DNA from: Acidobacteriota bacterium
GTDB taxonomy: Bacteria > Acidobacteriota > Polarisedimenticolia > Gp22-AA2 > AA152
NCBI GenBank assembly: GCA_003222305.1
Contig: QHVQ01000038.1
Span: 722 to 45,785 of the forward strand
Length of the DNA stretch: 45,064 bases
Direction of reading: 5' to 3'
Part shown: piece by piece, positions 18,732 through 27,955 of the stretch
Position numbering within the stretch: the stretch's first letter is position 1
How the letters are laid out: every line of letters begins with the position of its first letter
Notes under the pieces: generated by a model
The model's input: the letters and a program-made list of their open reading frames with translations, nothing else
Told to the model about the DNA's origin: nothing
The model's database searches: none
Program-made: the position numbers and the translations under genes

Positions 18732-20066
18732 CTAGCGGCGGAGCTCTTCCACCTCGAGCATCATACTCTGAACCCGCACCACCTTCACCCGCCTTCCTCT
18801 CGCCACCGGCGACGCGCTCCTGGCATTCCAGATTTCACCGTGCACAAACACCTTCCCTTCGGGCTCCAGATCGGTTATCGCATTGCCCAACTCTCCCAGC
18901 AATCCCTCGCCGCCGGTGGTCACTCTCTGCCGGTGGGCCCAAATCACCCGGCGGGTCAGGAACGCCATCAGCAGTCCCGCGCCCGCCGCCACCGACCCCA
19001 CGGTCCAGAGCGGGACACTGAGCCCTACCGCCTCGGGGCGACGAAACAGCATCAGGCTGCCCAGCGTCAGCGCCGCGATGCCGCCCGCCGTGAGGAGGCC
19101 GTGGCTGGGAACCTTCAGTTCCAGAATGAACAGCGCCACGCCCAGGACCACCAGGAGGAGACCCACATAGTTGATGGGAAGGATTTGGATGGCGTACGCG
19201 AAGCAAAGTAGGCAGAGAGCACCGAATACCCCTGGGAAGACCATCCCCGGGTGCGTGAATTCCACATAGAGGCCCAGGGCTCCCAGGATGAGCAGGAACA
19301 GCACATACTCCGGATCGGCGATGAAGGAAAGGAAGCGCTCTCGAGCGGACATGCGGACCTGTTCGACCCGTGCTCCACCGAGCTTCAATGTGACAACCTG
19401 TCCGGTGAAGCGACGGATGCTCTTCCCATCCAAGGCTCCCAGGATGGCCTTCTCGTTGGGAAGGACAAAGTCGATGAGCCCCCCCTTGAGAGCCTCCTTT
19501 TCGGTAAAGGAACGGCTCTGCCGAACCGCCTCCTCCGCCAGCGTGACATTCCGGCCGCGGTTCTGCGCCAACGTCCGGACCCATGCGGCCAGATCGCTTT
19601 CCGCTTTCTGGAGGAGAATTGCTCCCTGCCCCTTCCTATCCCCCGTGCCGCCGATCCCCACTGGATGCGCTGCTCCGAATCGCGTCCCCGGTGCCATGAC
19701 TGCCACGTCCGCCGCCAGAGTGATGAAAAAACCGGCGGAGGCGGCGTGGGCGCCGGAGACGAATACGGCCACTGGCACGGGAGAGGAGGTGATAGCCTTC
19801 ACCATATCCTGGGCGCTGCTCACCAGCCCCCCGGGAGTGTCCAACTTGACGATGACGAGAGCACACCGTTCGCGGGCGGCCCGCCGAAGGGAATCCTCCA
19901 GGTATTGGGCTGTGACGGGCTGGATTGCCTCAAAGAGCTCCACCGAGATGACCCGGGGCCGTGTCGCCGGGGAACCGCTGGATGGTGCGGGCCAGAGCAG
20001 GAGCCACAGAGTCGCCAGCAGCATCGAGGCGCGGTTGGCAGGAATTCGGCGAATGCAGCAATTCAC
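18732..20066 (-). CDS. NfeD-family membrane serine protease (ClpP-class)
   Basis: This is a 444-residue long-form NfeD. A signal peptide (about 1-32) precedes a ClpP/crotonase-fold protease domain (about 38-240) with KLDTPGG and the nucleophile motif AHAASAG (S110). Four to five transmembrane helices (about 255-385) and a C-terminal NfeD OB-fold ([25 protein letters not shown]) follow. The partner is the slipin just downstream; in studied homologues the protease cleaves the stomatin partner. GTG at 20066 was chosen because GGGAGGA lies four bases upstream. An ATG at 20024 is an alternative but has a poor ribosome binding site. Confidence 0.9.
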   Translation of the reverse strand: MNCCIRRIPANRASMLLATLWLLLWPAPSSGSPATRPRVISVELFEAIQPVTAQYLEDSLRRAARERCALVIVKLDTPGGLVSSAQDMVKAITSSPVPVAVFVSGAHAASAGFFITLAADVAVMAPGTRFGAAHPVGIGGTGDRKGQGAILLQKAESDLAAWVRTLAQNRGRNVTLAEEAVRQSRSFTEKEALKGGLIDFVLPNEKAILGALDGKSIRRFTGQVVTLKLGGARVEQVRMSARERFLSFIADPEYVLFLLILGALGLYVEFTHPGMVFPGVFGALCLLCFAYAIQILPINYVGLLLVVLGVALFILELKVPSHGLLTAGGIAALTLGSLMLFRRPEAVGLSVPLWTVGSVAAGAGLLMAFLTRRVIWAHRQRVTTGGEGLLGELGNAITDLEPEGKVFVHGEIWNARSASPVARGRRVKVVRVQSMMLEVEELRR

Positions 20067-20077
20067 GAGTCCTCCCG

Positions 20078-21277
20078 TCAGCGACCTTCGCCAGGGACAG
20101 GAAGATTCCGGCATTCCTGGAGACGCCGCAGTCCCTCGCGAATCTGCGTCTCCGCCACCGCGTAGGACATCCGAAGGTACCCCTCAGCCCCGAAGGCGGA
20201 GCCGGGCACGGTCGCTAGGCCCAATCCAAGAAGCAACCCCCTGGCGAGATCCACGGAGTTTACGAACCCGAATCGCTTCATGAATCCGCTAACATTGGGA
20301 AAGACATAGTAGGCTCCCTCCGGTCTGAGGCAACGGATTCCTTCAACCCTCGAGAGCTCTCCGACCATCAAATCGCGTCGCCTACGATACGCCTCCCGCA
20401 TCGATCCGAGCACCGAAGGCGGCACCTGCAGAGCCGCCACCGCTCCCTTCATGGAGAAGGAGGCGGTGTGGCTGGCGTCGTGGGACTGGATCTTGATCAT
20501 GGCACCGATGAGGCTGCGCGGTCCCAGGGCGTAGCCTACCCTCCAGCCGGTCATGGCGTAACTCTTCGAGAAGGATCCCACTATCACCAGCTGTTCCCTC
20601 ATTCGCGGGGTCTCCCGGGCGAAGGAGGCGAAGGAGCCCTGCCCATAATGAAAGAACTCGTAGGTCTCGTCGGACACCATCAGCAGATCGTGCTTGCGAG
20701 CAAGCTCCGAGAAACGGGCGATTTCCTCACCTGGAATGACCGCCCCGGTGGGGTTGCAAGGTGAATTGAAGATGACTGCCCGTAGCGCTTCCGTGGCCAG
20801 GGCTCGCTCGAGAACCTCAGCGCGCGCCACGAACCCGTCCTCTTCCCGCGTGGGAAGGAAGAGGGGCTCCGCCCCGGCGAGTCGCACCTGGTCGGGAAAG
20901 GAAACCCAGTACGGAGCGAAGATGCCCACTCGGTCGCCGGGCTCGAACGCTGCCTGCGCCAGCAGGAAGAGCACGTTCTTACCGCCGCACCCGATCATCA
21001 CCTCCTCGGGTCCGTAATCGGTCCCGAAGTCCCTCTGGTAGCGATCCGCCAGACCGGCGCGCAATTCGGGAATTCCGGCGGTGTCCACGTAATGGGTGAA
21101 ATTCTCGTCCAAGGCCCGCTTCGCCGCGTCTTTGATCGGGCCTGGGGTGTTGAAGTCCGGCTCGCCCGGACCCAGATCGATGACGTCAATTCCGCTGCGG
21201 CGGACTCGTTCGGCATCGGCTTTGGCCTGCAGGGTGGCGGAGGGGGTCAGATCCCTCACCCGCGTTGACAACTTCAT
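20078..21277 (-). CDS. Pyridoxal-phosphate aminotransferase, aspartate-type (class I)
   Basis: This is a 399-residue fold-type I aminotransferase, probably using aspartate or an aromatic amino acid with 2-oxoglutarate. Visible features are DLGPGEPDF near 34-42, NSPCNPTG at 171-178, SDETYEFF at 202-209 and the PLP lysine K238 in GSFSKSYAMTGWRVGY. The C-terminal substrate arginine region reads AEGYLRMSYA. The start overlaps the coaD stop as ATGA. The family is certain, but substrate specificity cannot be read from the sequence. Confidence 0.9.
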   Translation of the reverse strand: MKLSTRVRDLTPSATLQAKADAERVRRSGIDVIDLGPGEPDFNTPGPIKDAAKRALDENFTHYVDTAGIPELRAGLADRYQRDFGTDYGPEEVMIGCGGKNVLFLLAQAAFEPGDRVGIFAPYWVSFPDQVRLAGAEPLFLPTREEDGFVARAEVLERALATEALRAVIFNSPCNPTGAVIPGEEIARFSELARKHDLLMVSDETYEFFHYGQGSFASFARETPRMREQLVIVGSFSKSYAMTGWRVGYALGPRSLIGAMIKIQSHDASHTASFSMKGAVAALQVPPSVLGSMREAYRRRRDLMVGELSRVEGIRCLRPEGAYYVFPNVSGFMKRFGFVNSVDLARGLLLGLGLATVPGSAFGAEGYLRMSYAVAETQIREGLRRLQECRNLPVPGEGR

Positions 21278-21813
21278 CCGCGCCTCCTTGGCTGAACCTT
21301 CCCGCGGGATGGGCGGCGGGAGCCTTTCAGCCGATTGCCCACCCGCGCACGCAGGCGGCGCTCCACCTCCGGCGGGACCAGTCCCGCCACACTTCCCCCT
21401 AACCTCACCACTTCCTTCACCAGACGGGAGGAAAGGTAAGAATAGGTCTCGCTGGGCATCATGAAGACCGTCTCGATGGAGGAGTCGAGCCGACGGTTCA
21501 TGAGTGCCATCTGAAACTCATATTCGAAATCCGAAAGTGCCCGGAGGCCCCGGACGATGACTCGCGCGCCCCGGCGGTGCGCGTAGTCCACCAATAATCC
21601 GTCAAAGCTGTCCACCGTGACATTGGGAATCCCCGACGTGGCATTCACCAGGATACGCCGGCGCTCCTCCAGACTGAACAGCGCCTTCTTTTCCGGGTTG
21701 CGTAAGATTGCCACCACGATCCGATCGAAGAGCCGACTCCCTCGACGGATGATGTCCAGGTGCCCATGGGTGACCGGGTCGAATGAGCCAGGGTAGACCG
21801 CCAGCACCTTCAC
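21274..21813 (-). CDS. coaD: Phosphopantetheine adenylyltransferase
   Basis: CoaD converts 4'-phosphopantetheine and ATP to dephospho-CoA, the fourth step of CoA synthesis. The 179-residue product begins with the nucleotidyltransferase signature YPGSFDPVTHGH. It continues with VRGLRALSDFEYE and LSSRLVKEVVRLGG (usually ISSSLVKEV). The C-terminus has about 15-20 extra basic residues beyond the usual 160, ending QPRRRG. The start is GTG. It lies 34 bases after recN. Confidence 0.96.
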   Translation of the reverse strand: MKVLAVYPGSFDPVTHGHLDIIRRGSRLFDRIVVAILRNPEKKALFSLEERRRILVNATSGIPNVTVDSFDGLLVDYAHRRGARVIVRGLRALSDFEYEFQMALMNRRLDSSIETVFMMPSETYSYLSSRLVKEVVRLGGSVAGLVPPEVERRLRARVGNRLKGSRRPSRGKVQPRRRG

Positions 21814-21847
21814 TGCCTCTCCTCCGCGGCGGAGACTGCCCCTGGGC

Positions 21848-23551
21848 CTACCGTCGGCGCTCCACCATCTCCGCGGCGTGGCGCAAGGTCAGTTCCGACA
21901 CTCGATCGCCCCCGAGCATGCGTGCCACTTCCCGGACTGCCCCGCCCCGATCCAGGAGCTCCACCCCCACCTCGGCGCGTCCCTGTTGCATCCGTTTGGT
22001 AACGCTCAGGTGGTGGTCGGCCAAGGAAGCGATCTGGGGAAGGTGCGTTACGCACAGGACCTGACCGCCGCGCGCGAGATCTCTCAGCTTCTTCCCCACC
22101 GCTTGCGCCACGCGGCCGCCAATCCCGGCATCCACCTCATCGAACACCCGGACTGTCCCTTCGCTCTCCCGCTTCAGGACAAGGTGGAAGGCGAGCATGA
22201 TCCGCGAAATCTCCCCGCCCGATGCCGTGCGAGAGAGCGGCCGCAGCGGCTCCCCGGGATTGGCCCGAACCAGAAATTGCACGCGGTCCCACCCGCGAGC
22301 CGTACAGGCCACCGGGTGCGTGTCCCGAAGGACGGGGCTGTCAGGATCTTGCTCCGCGCCCAGCTCCACCCGAATCTCAGTCCCCGCCAGCGCCAACTCC
22401 GCGAACTGTTCCCCCACGGTCGCTTCCAGAGAGCGAGCTCCCTTTGCGCGACCGCGGGAAATCTCCGCTGCTTGACGGGCGCAGGCCTCCGCCAACTCGA
22501 AGACCTTCCCGTGAAGTCCCTCGACCGAGTTTTCCGCTGAGGTGAGGGTCTCTTGTTCGTCTTCGCACTCTCGCTGAAAGGCGAGGACGGACTCCTCGTC
22601 GGGACCGTATTTGCGAAGCAGACCTTCCAGGAGTGCCAGCCTTGCCTCGATCTCGTCCAGGCGCCCGGGATTCTCTTCCTCGTCTCGACCCGCCCGCCGT
22701 AGGGCCTCTGCAAAATCCTTGAGGGCCAGCTTGGCCTCCTCAACCCGGGGCAGCGCTTCCGCAGCCTCGGGGATGAATCGCGCGAGTTCCCTTCCCGAGG
22801 CCAGAGCTTCTTCGAGCGCTCCCAGCGCCGAGGCGTCTCCCTCATAGAGCGCCTCCAGCCCGACGTGGGCCAGTTCCATAACTCTCTCGCGGTTGCGGAG
22901 TCGGAGCCTCTGCGCACGCAGCGATTCCATTTCTCCCTTCACGATTCCCGCCTGGCGGATCTCCTGCGACTGGAATCGAAGCAGATCCAGGCGCCGCGCC
23001 AGCTCCTGCTGGTCCCGCGCGAGGGATGCGAGCCGCTCTCGGGTCCGCCGGAGATCCTCCCAGAGTTCCCGCATGCGCTCCAGTGTCTGGAGGTGACCGC
23101 AGTACCGGTCCAACAGCGGGAGGTGCTCCGCCGTACGCAGCAACGTCTGTTGATCGTGCTGCCCATGAAGATCCACCAAAGCCTCTCCCAGCCGGCGAAG
23201 ATCCGCGAGGGACGCCAGCTTCCCGCCGATGAACGACCGGCTTTTTCCCTCCGACAGGATTTCCCGGCGCAGGATCAACTCGTCTTCCTCAGGCTCCCAT
23301 CCACGCTCCTGCAACAACGGCATAAGATCCTTGCGGCGTGAAAAGTCAAAGACCGCCTCCACCAGCGCGGAACTCTCTCCCGAGCGGATCAGGTCAGGCC
23401 CCGCCCGCTCTCCCAGGAGCAGTCCTAGCGAATCCACCAGGATGGACTTCCCGGCCCCGGTCTCTCCGGTGATCACTGTCAGTCCCTGGGAAAACTCGAG
23501 GGAAACTTCACGAAGGATGGCGAGGTTGCGGATTCGAAGGTATTTGATCAT
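21848..23551 (-). CDS. recN: DNA repair protein RecN
   Basis: RecN is an SMC-like ATPase acting in double-strand break repair. The 567-residue product has the N-terminal MIKYLRIRNLAILREV and Walker A GETGAGKS (about 29-36). A long coiled-coil middle includes VDLHGQHDQQTLL. At the C-terminus are the signature SGGEISRIMLAFHLVL, Walker B VRVFDEVDAGIGG and the D-loop CVTHLPQIASLADHHL. It is the first gene of the long minus-strand series, with a promoter at 23589-23617. Confidence 0.97.
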   Translation of the reverse strand: MIKYLRIRNLAILREVSLEFSQGLTVITGETGAGKSILVDSLGLLLGERAGPDLIRSGESSALVEAVFDFSRRKDLMPLLQERGWEPEEDELILRREILSEGKSRSFIGGKLASLADLRRLGEALVDLHGQHDQQTLLRTAEHLPLLDRYCGHLQTLERMRELWEDLRRTRERLASLARDQQELARRLDLLRFQSQEIRQAGIVKGEMESLRAQRLRLRNRERVMELAHVGLEALYEGDASALGALEEALASGRELARFIPEAAEALPRVEEAKLALKDFAEALRRAGRDEEENPGRLDEIEARLALLEGLLRKYGPDEESVLAFQRECEDEQETLTSAENSVEGLHGKVFELAEACARQAAEISRGRAKGARSLEATVGEQFAELALAGTEIRVELGAEQDPDSPVLRDTHPVACTARGWDRVQFLVRANPGEPLRPLSRTASGGEISRIMLAFHLVLKRESEGTVRVFDEVDAGIGGRVAQAVGKKLRDLARGGQVLCVTHLPQIASLADHHLSVTKRMQQGRAEVGVELLDRGGAVREVARMLGGDRVSELTLRHAAEMVERRR

Positions 23552-23588
23552 CCATCACGCGGGGGAGGGGATCGACTTCCGCGCGCGG

Positions 23589-23617
23589 ATGGTAGCACCC
23601 ACCCTCCACCGAGTCAA
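23589..23617 (-). promoter_or_regulatory. Promoter of recN
   Basis: On the minus strand there is a TTGACT -35 (23612-23617), a 17-base spacer and a TACCAT -10 (23589-23594), 37 bases before the recN ATG. No LexA-like box was recognised next to it. Confidence 0.55.
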
Positions 23618-23618
23618 G

Positions 23619-23645
23619 CCATTCCAAGAATGGAGGCGATCGCCT
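23619..23645. repeat. Adjacent inverted repeats between recN and tolQ
   Basis: CCATTC-CAA-GAATGG (23619-23633) is a perfect 6-base inverted repeat. It is followed at once by the perfect 12-base palindrome AGGCGATCGCCT (23634-23645). The pair sits between the divergent recN and tolQ promoters, just upstream of both -35 elements. It could be an operator or a structural boundary; no regulator can be named. Confidence 0.5.
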
Positions 23646-23666
23646 ATCTCTTTTCCTGTCGTGGCT

Positions 23667-23695
23667 TTGACTTGGAGATCTGCCTGTGGTATTTT
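23667..23695 (+). promoter_or_regulatory. Promoter of the tol-pal operon
   Basis: There is a TTGACT -35 (23667-23672), a 17-base spacer and a TATTTT -10 (23690-23695), about 100 bases before the chosen tolQ start. It is divergent from the recN promoter. Confidence 0.6.
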
Positions 23696-23796
23696 CCCCT
23701 TCGCTGGGTCGGAATTCCCCGCGCGGGTGGCCATCCCCGGTCGGCCCCTGCCAGTTGATACTCAGTCCTCAGCTCAACGCCGTCACGGAGGGTTCT

Positions 23797-24585
23797 TTGA
23801 CTGTTTCGTGTCACCCCTTTGGGTTCATCCTCCTCCAGGGTTTCCAGGGCGACATCTTCCACCTCATTGCAGGCTCCAGCAGGGTGGCCCAAACGGTGCT
23901 GGGAATCCTGCTGCTCTTCTCGGTCCTGGCGCTTTCCGTCATGATCGACCGATATCGCCTCTACCGCCGCGCCTGGCGGAACAGTCTCGCGTTCCTCCAG
24001 GTCATGGACCAAGTGCGCAACCTCGCCGAACTGAGAGAACGCTGTGATCGATTCACCGGCAGTCCGCTCGTGGTGCTGTTCAAGGCGGCATTTCGCGAGC
24101 TGACCTCCCAGTTCCTCGGAGGCGACGATCGCCGCTTTCCCTCAGCGGCGGGAATGGGCTCCGAGACGCAACCGACGAAAAGCCTCGAAAGAATCCGGCG
24201 GGCACTGGATCGGGCAGCGCTGGCGGAGAGTGATCGTCTGGAGGCCTATCTCCCTGTGCTGGCAACCACCGGATCGGTGACACCCTTCGTGGGTCTTTTC
24301 GGCACCGTCTGGGGGATCATGAACGCGTTCACCCGTATTGGGGCCCAGGGCTCCGCCAGCCTCGCCGCCGTGGCGCCAGGGATTTCCGAGGCTCTTATCA
24401 CCACGGCCGCCGGTCTGGTACCGGCCATCTCTGCCGTCATCGCCTATAACTACTTTCTTGGGCGACTGAGGGTGCTGAACTCGCTCATGGATGAGTTCAT
24501 TCTGCGCTTCATCAGCATTGCCGAACTGCATTTGGAGACCGCCTCGGTCCCCGGTGCAGTAGAAGCCGGCAAGCGGAGGCTGTAG
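23797..24585 (+). CDS. tolQ: TolQ-type proton channel subunit (MotA/TolQ/ExbB family)
   Basis: TolQ and TolR form an inner-membrane, proton-driven motor that energises the Tol-Pal envelope system. The TTG at 23797, with GGAGG five bases upstream, gives 262 residues; the frame is open a further 37 codons with no better start. Three transmembrane segments are visible, one near the N-terminus (VLGILLLFSVLALSVMIDRY) and two towards the C-terminus. The family motif lies around VTPFVGLFGTVWGIMNAF and ISEALITTAAGLVPAI. tolR begins two bases after its stop. ExbB is the alternative name, but the operon (tolB, pal) supports TolQ. Confidence 0.92.
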   Translation: MTVSCHPFGFILLQGFQGDIFHLIAGSSRVAQTVLGILLLFSVLALSVMIDRYRLYRRAWRNSLAFLQVMDQVRNLAELRERCDRFTGSPLVVLFKAAFRELTSQFLGGDDRRFPSAAGMGSETQPTKSLERIRRALDRAALAESDRLEAYLPVLATTGSVTPFVGLFGTVWGIMNAFTRIGAQGSASLAAVAPGISEALITTAAGLVPAISAVIAYNYFLGRLRVLNSLMDEFILRFISIAELHLETASVPGAVEAGKRRL

Positions 24586-24587
24586 TC

Positions 24588-25031
24588 ATGGCTTTTGCCT
24601 CTGCCCCATCATCAGGAGGGCGACGCGGCCGCCGGATGGCCATGTCGGACATAAACGTCACTCCGCTGGTGGACGTGGTGCTGGTTCTCTTGATCATCTT
24701 CATGGTGACCGCTCCCATGATGCAGCGGGGTGTGGATGTGCGTCTTCCCCGAGTGGAGTCGGCTGCCGACGCGGAGGAACAGCGCCTTGTGGTAACGGTG
24801 GGAAGGGACCAGCGGGTCTATCTCAACGACCAGGTGGTGGGCCTAAGTTTGGTGGGGGAAAAGGTCCGGGACCTCTCCAAGAGTACCGGCATCGACTTCG
24901 TGTTCCTCCGCGCGGACCGCGAGGTGCCCTATGGCCGCGTCATGCTGGTCATGGACGCCATCAAGAAGGCCGGAGTCGAGAAGGTCGGCCTGGTGACCGA
25001 GCCGGGCCCATCTCCCCGGAGCGCGCGGTGA
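24588..25031 (+). CDS. tolR: TolR/ExbD-type motor subunit
   Basis: This is a 147-residue bitopic protein with one N-terminal transmembrane helix. The helix contains the proton-carrying aspartate in INVTPLVDVVLVLLIIFMV, and a periplasmic ExbD-like domain follows (VVTVGRDQRVYLNDQ, FLRADREVPYGRVMLVMDAIKKAGV). It starts two bases after tolQ and its stop overlaps the next start (GTGA). Confidence 0.94.
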   Translation: MAFASAPSSGGRRGRRMAMSDINVTPLVDVVLVLLIIFMVTAPMMQRGVDVRLPRVESAADAEEQRLVVTVGRDQRVYLNDQVVGLSLVGEKVRDLSKSTGIDFVFLRADREVPYGRVMLVMDAIKKAGVEKVGLVTEPGPSPRSAR

Positions 25032-25918
25032 CGGTAGTTCGACTGACGTTGCAAAGTCCGCGCGGGCTCCTGCTGCACTGGGTCTCCCTGGTGGGAACGT
25101 CTCTTCTTCTCCACCTGGGCCTCCTTGTCGGGATCATCGTCCTGCCCCGCGTATTCCGGCCCTCGGTGAAGTTTCCAGATGTCTACACGGTCAATTTAGT
25201 CTCGCTCCCCGCGGGCGCCCCCGGACCAAGCACCTCTGCACCGCCCTCGGAGAAGTTGCTGGCCCCGGCTCCTCCGGCCTCGGCACCCAAGGCAGCTTCC
25301 AAACCCGTTCCCACTCCGCCCCCGACTCGTCCCCCCCTGAAGATAAAGCCTGCCATCAAGATCCCCGTGAAGCCGATCACCAAGCCGGCCAAGCCCAAGG
25401 TGACCAGCAAGGCGCAGACCTCCGCCAAGAGTAGCCCCGAGGAGACGAAGGCCGAGCCCGCCTCAAAGCCGAGCGACGAGAAGGACCAGGCAGCGACTCA
25501 GGAGGGGAAGGTCGAGGCCGGCGGGGGCGCTTCCGCCACTCCCGCAACAGGGCTCGCCAGCGGTGGAAGTGGCTCGATGCCTGGAGCTCAAGGAGGAGGC
25601 GGGGCGGGAGGACTGTTGGATGACGCAACCTTCCAATACGGGTGGTACCTGTCCAACATGAGCTCGATCTTTTCGAGAAACTGGACCCGACCCATCAAGC
25701 CCGATCTGGCTCAGGCGATGCGCGCGGTGGTCCACTTCCGAATCCAGAAGGACGGGCGACTCGCCGACATCGTCCTGGAGCAGTCCAGCGGGGACACTAC
25801 CCTGGACCGCTCGGCGATCCGCGCCGTACAGGATTCCAATCCTCTTCCCCCCCTTCCTTATCAATACGGGAAGGACTCTTTGGGAGTCCATTTCTATTTC
25901 GATCTCGTCCCCGACTGA
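25028..25918 (+). CDS. TolA-position protein with TonB-type C-terminal domain
   Basis: This 296-residue protein sits where tolA is expected. One transmembrane helix (about 18-40) is followed by a long Pro/Lys/Ala-rich stretch (about 60-160) and a Gly/Ser-rich hinge (about 165-195). The C-terminal TonB-like domain contains MRAVVHFRIQKDGRLADIVLEQSSG and LDRSAIRAVQDSNPLPPLP. It should link the TolQR motor across the periplasm to TolB/Pal. The start is GTG, overlapping the tolR stop. Whether it acts as TolA or TonB cannot be told from sequence alone; the operon favours TolA. Confidence 0.85.
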   Translation: MTVVRLTLQSPRGLLLHWVSLVGTSLLLHLGLLVGIIVLPRVFRPSVKFPDVYTVNLVSLPAGAPGPSTSAPPSEKLLAPAPPASAPKAASKPVPTPPPTRPPLKIKPAIKIPVKPITKPAKPKVTSKAQTSAKSSPEETKAEPASKPSDEKDQAATQEGKVEAGGGASATPATGLASGGSGSMPGAQGGGGAGGLLDDATFQYGWYLSNMSSIFSRNWTRPIKPDLAQAMRAVVHFRIQKDGRLADIVLEQSSGDTTLDRSAIRAVQDSNPLPPLPYQYGKDSLGVHFYFDLVPD

Positions 25919-25946
25919 GCGGGACATCTTCTGGGAGCCCTCAAGC

Positions 25947-27245
25947 TTGAGACGATTCAGGATAGCTGCTGTTGTTTTTCTGATCACTCTGGCCTCGGGG
26001 CGGGGGGGAATTCCCCAGACCGGGGACATCATCCTAGGGATTTCCGAGACCGGGGCACGCCGCATTCCTGTGGCGCTGCCCGATTTCCAAGCGGCTTCGT
26101 CGGCGGGAACGCAACGGGCCGCGGGGACCATCACGCAGACGCTCCGCGACGACCTGGCCTTTTCCGGCTATTTCAGCGTGGTCAAGCCGGCACTCTATTC
26201 CGACATCACCGGCTACTCGGAGAAGCGAGTCCTATACAAAGACTGGCTGGGAATAGGAGCCGAATCGGTGGTGCTGGGCAAGGTGCTGGAGGAGTCGGGA
26301 AAGATCGCGGTGGAGGGGCGCCTCTATGACAATCACCAAGAGCAGCTCGTGATGGGGCGGCGCTACCGAGCGGAGCCGGACGCCGCCCGCAACATTGCCC
26401 ACCGACTCGCCAACGAGATCGTCCGGCAGTTCACCGGCCAGGCCGGGATCTTCCAGACGCGAATCACCTTCGTCTCCCAGGTGGGACGCGGCAAGGAAAT
26501 CTTTGTCATGGATTACGATGGCGAACGTATCAAGAGGTTGACCAACAATGGAAGCCTGAACTTGAACCCAGCCTGGTCTCCCGACGGTAACGAGATTGCC
26601 TTTCTGTCGTACCGCTCCGGTCGGCCGGAGCTCGTGATCCTCTCCAGCGGCGGGGAGCTCCGCAAGGCGTTCCCTCAGCAGCGGGGAGAACTGAACTTGG
26701 CTCCCGACTGGTCACCCGACGGGAAGCGCATCGCCTTTGCCGGGAGTCGAGACGGGAACGCCGAGATCTTCATTCTGCGGCTCTCCGACGGACAGCTCTC
26801 CCGACTCACCAACAATCCGGCGCTGGACACCTCTCCCTCCTGGTCCCCCACAGGCAAGGAGATTGCCTTCGTTTCGGATCGGAGCGGCTCCCCGCAGATT
26901 TACCTCATGGACGCCGAGGGAAGCAATGTGCGTCGGCTTACCTATGAAGGCTCCTGGAACGATCTTCCTGCCTGGTCCCCGAAAGGGGACAAGATCGCAT
27001 TCTGCTCCCGTCAAGAGGGCCACTTCGACCTTTACGTGCGCGAGCTGGCCACGCAAAAGACCACCCGACTGACCTACGGGCCTTCCAACAGCGAGGATCC
27101 CCGCTGGTCCCCTGATGGCCGACACATGGTGTTTACCACGGATCGGAGCGGAAACTATGACATCTATGAGATGCTTTCCGACGGAACCGAGATTCGTCGC
27201 GTCACGAAGGGAGGGCGCAGCATCAATCCTGATTGGTCGCGTTGA
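25947..27245 (+). CDS. tolB: Tol-Pal system protein TolB
   Basis: TolB is a periplasmic beta-propeller that binds Pal. The 432-residue product starts at TTG with GGGAG upstream. It carries a signal peptide (about 1-20) and an N-terminal TolB domain (RRIPVALPDF, LRDDLAFSGYFSVV). Five WD-like propeller repeats of the form PxWSPDGxxIAF follow, plus a sixth partial one at the C-terminus (INPDWSR). It lies 28 bases after the TonB-domain gene. Confidence 0.95.
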   Translation: MRRFRIAAVVFLITLASGRGGIPQTGDIILGISETGARRIPVALPDFQAASSAGTQRAAGTITQTLRDDLAFSGYFSVVKPALYSDITGYSEKRVLYKDWLGIGAESVVLGKVLEESGKIAVEGRLYDNHQEQLVMGRRYRAEPDAARNIAHRLANEIVRQFTGQAGIFQTRITFVSQVGRGKEIFVMDYDGERIKRLTNNGSLNLNPAWSPDGNEIAFLSYRSGRPELVILSSGGELRKAFPQQRGELNLAPDWSPDGKRIAFAGSRDGNAEIFILRLSDGQLSRLTNNPALDTSPSWSPTGKEIAFVSDRSGSPQIYLMDAEGSNVRRLTYEGSWNDLPAWSPKGDKIAFCSRQEGHFDLYVRELATQKTTRLTYGPSNSEDPRWSPDGRHMVFTTDRSGNYDIYEMLSDGTEIRRVTKGGRSINPDWSR

Positions 27246-27280
27246 GACGCCGGCCCTCCCCAGGTTTACCGGGTGTCCTG

Positions 27281-27289
27281 TGCTATAAT
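27281..27289 (+). promoter_or_regulatory. Extended -10 promoter before pal
   Basis: TGC followed directly by a consensus TATAAT (27284-27289) forms an extended -10 element about 80 bases before the pal ATG. The -35 region is poor, as is usual for this class. It would allow pal, cpoB and rpsT to be transcribed separately from tolQRB. Confidence 0.55.
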
Positions 27290-27367
27290 CTCGCGCCTCG
27301 AACCCCTTCAGGGATCGTTGGCACGTTTTGAGTTCGGTCTCGGGAAACCCACTTCTGGAGGAATCTG

Positions 27368-27952
27368 ATGTCGAAGTGGTGTCAAAGAGCGCCCCTTGCC
27401 CTGATCCTGTTACCCTTGCTGGTGCTCGTGGTGGGCTGTCCCAAGAAACCACGCCCCGAGATACCGGAAACTACGCCGCCCAAGACCACCGATAAAACCC
27501 CCGCCGCTGAAGAAGTCAAGGAATCACCCTTCGCCAAGACTCCGGAATCGTCCGAATCGTCTCTGGAAGACCAGATGAGCGATGAGATCCGGCGTCTCAA
27601 TGAGCAAAAACCGCTGGGAAGCGTCTACTTCGACTTCGACAAGGCCGATCTGAGACAGGACGCCCTCGAGCAGCTGCAGCGGAACGCGGAATGGTTGAAG
27701 TCCCATGCCGTCTATCGGGTCCGGATCGAGGGGAACTGCGACGAGCGAGGGACCACCGAATACAACCTGGCCCTGGGTGACCGCCGCGCTGCCACGGTGA
27801 AGAACTACCTGGTGAAGGCCGGCCTCGACGGGGGACGCTTCGAGACCATCAGCTACGGTGAAGAACACCCGGTGGATCCTGGGCACGGCGAGGAGGCGTG
27901 GAAAAAGAACCGCCGCGCCGACTTCACCATCACCGGGAAAGCTGCGAGGTAG
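27368..27952 (+). CDS. pal: Peptidoglycan-associated lipoprotein Pal
   Basis: Pal is an outer-membrane lipoprotein that anchors to peptidoglycan. The 194-residue product has a lipoprotein signal with the acceptor cysteine C24 (LVVGC). A Pro/Thr/Glu-rich linker follows, then an OmpA-like domain with VYFDFDKADL, the peptidoglycan-binding IEGNCDERGTTEYNLALGDRRA and a final RRADFTI. GGAGG lies six bases before the ATG. cpoB follows after three bases. Confidence 0.97.
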   Translation: MSKWCQRAPLALILLPLLVLVVGCPKKPRPEIPETTPPKTTDKTPAAEEVKESPFAKTPESSESSLEDQMSDEIRRLNEQKPLGSVYFDFDKADLRQDALEQLQRNAEWLKSHAVYRVRIEGNCDERGTTEYNLALGDRRAATVKNYLVKAGLDGGRFETISYGEEHPVDPGHGEEAWKKNRRADFTITGKAAR

Positions 27953-27955
27953 GAA

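Noticed and set aside
23636-23643. GCGATCGC as a HIP1 element of cyanobacteria
   Set aside because: Only this copy was noticed, and the gene content does not suggest a cyanobacterium.
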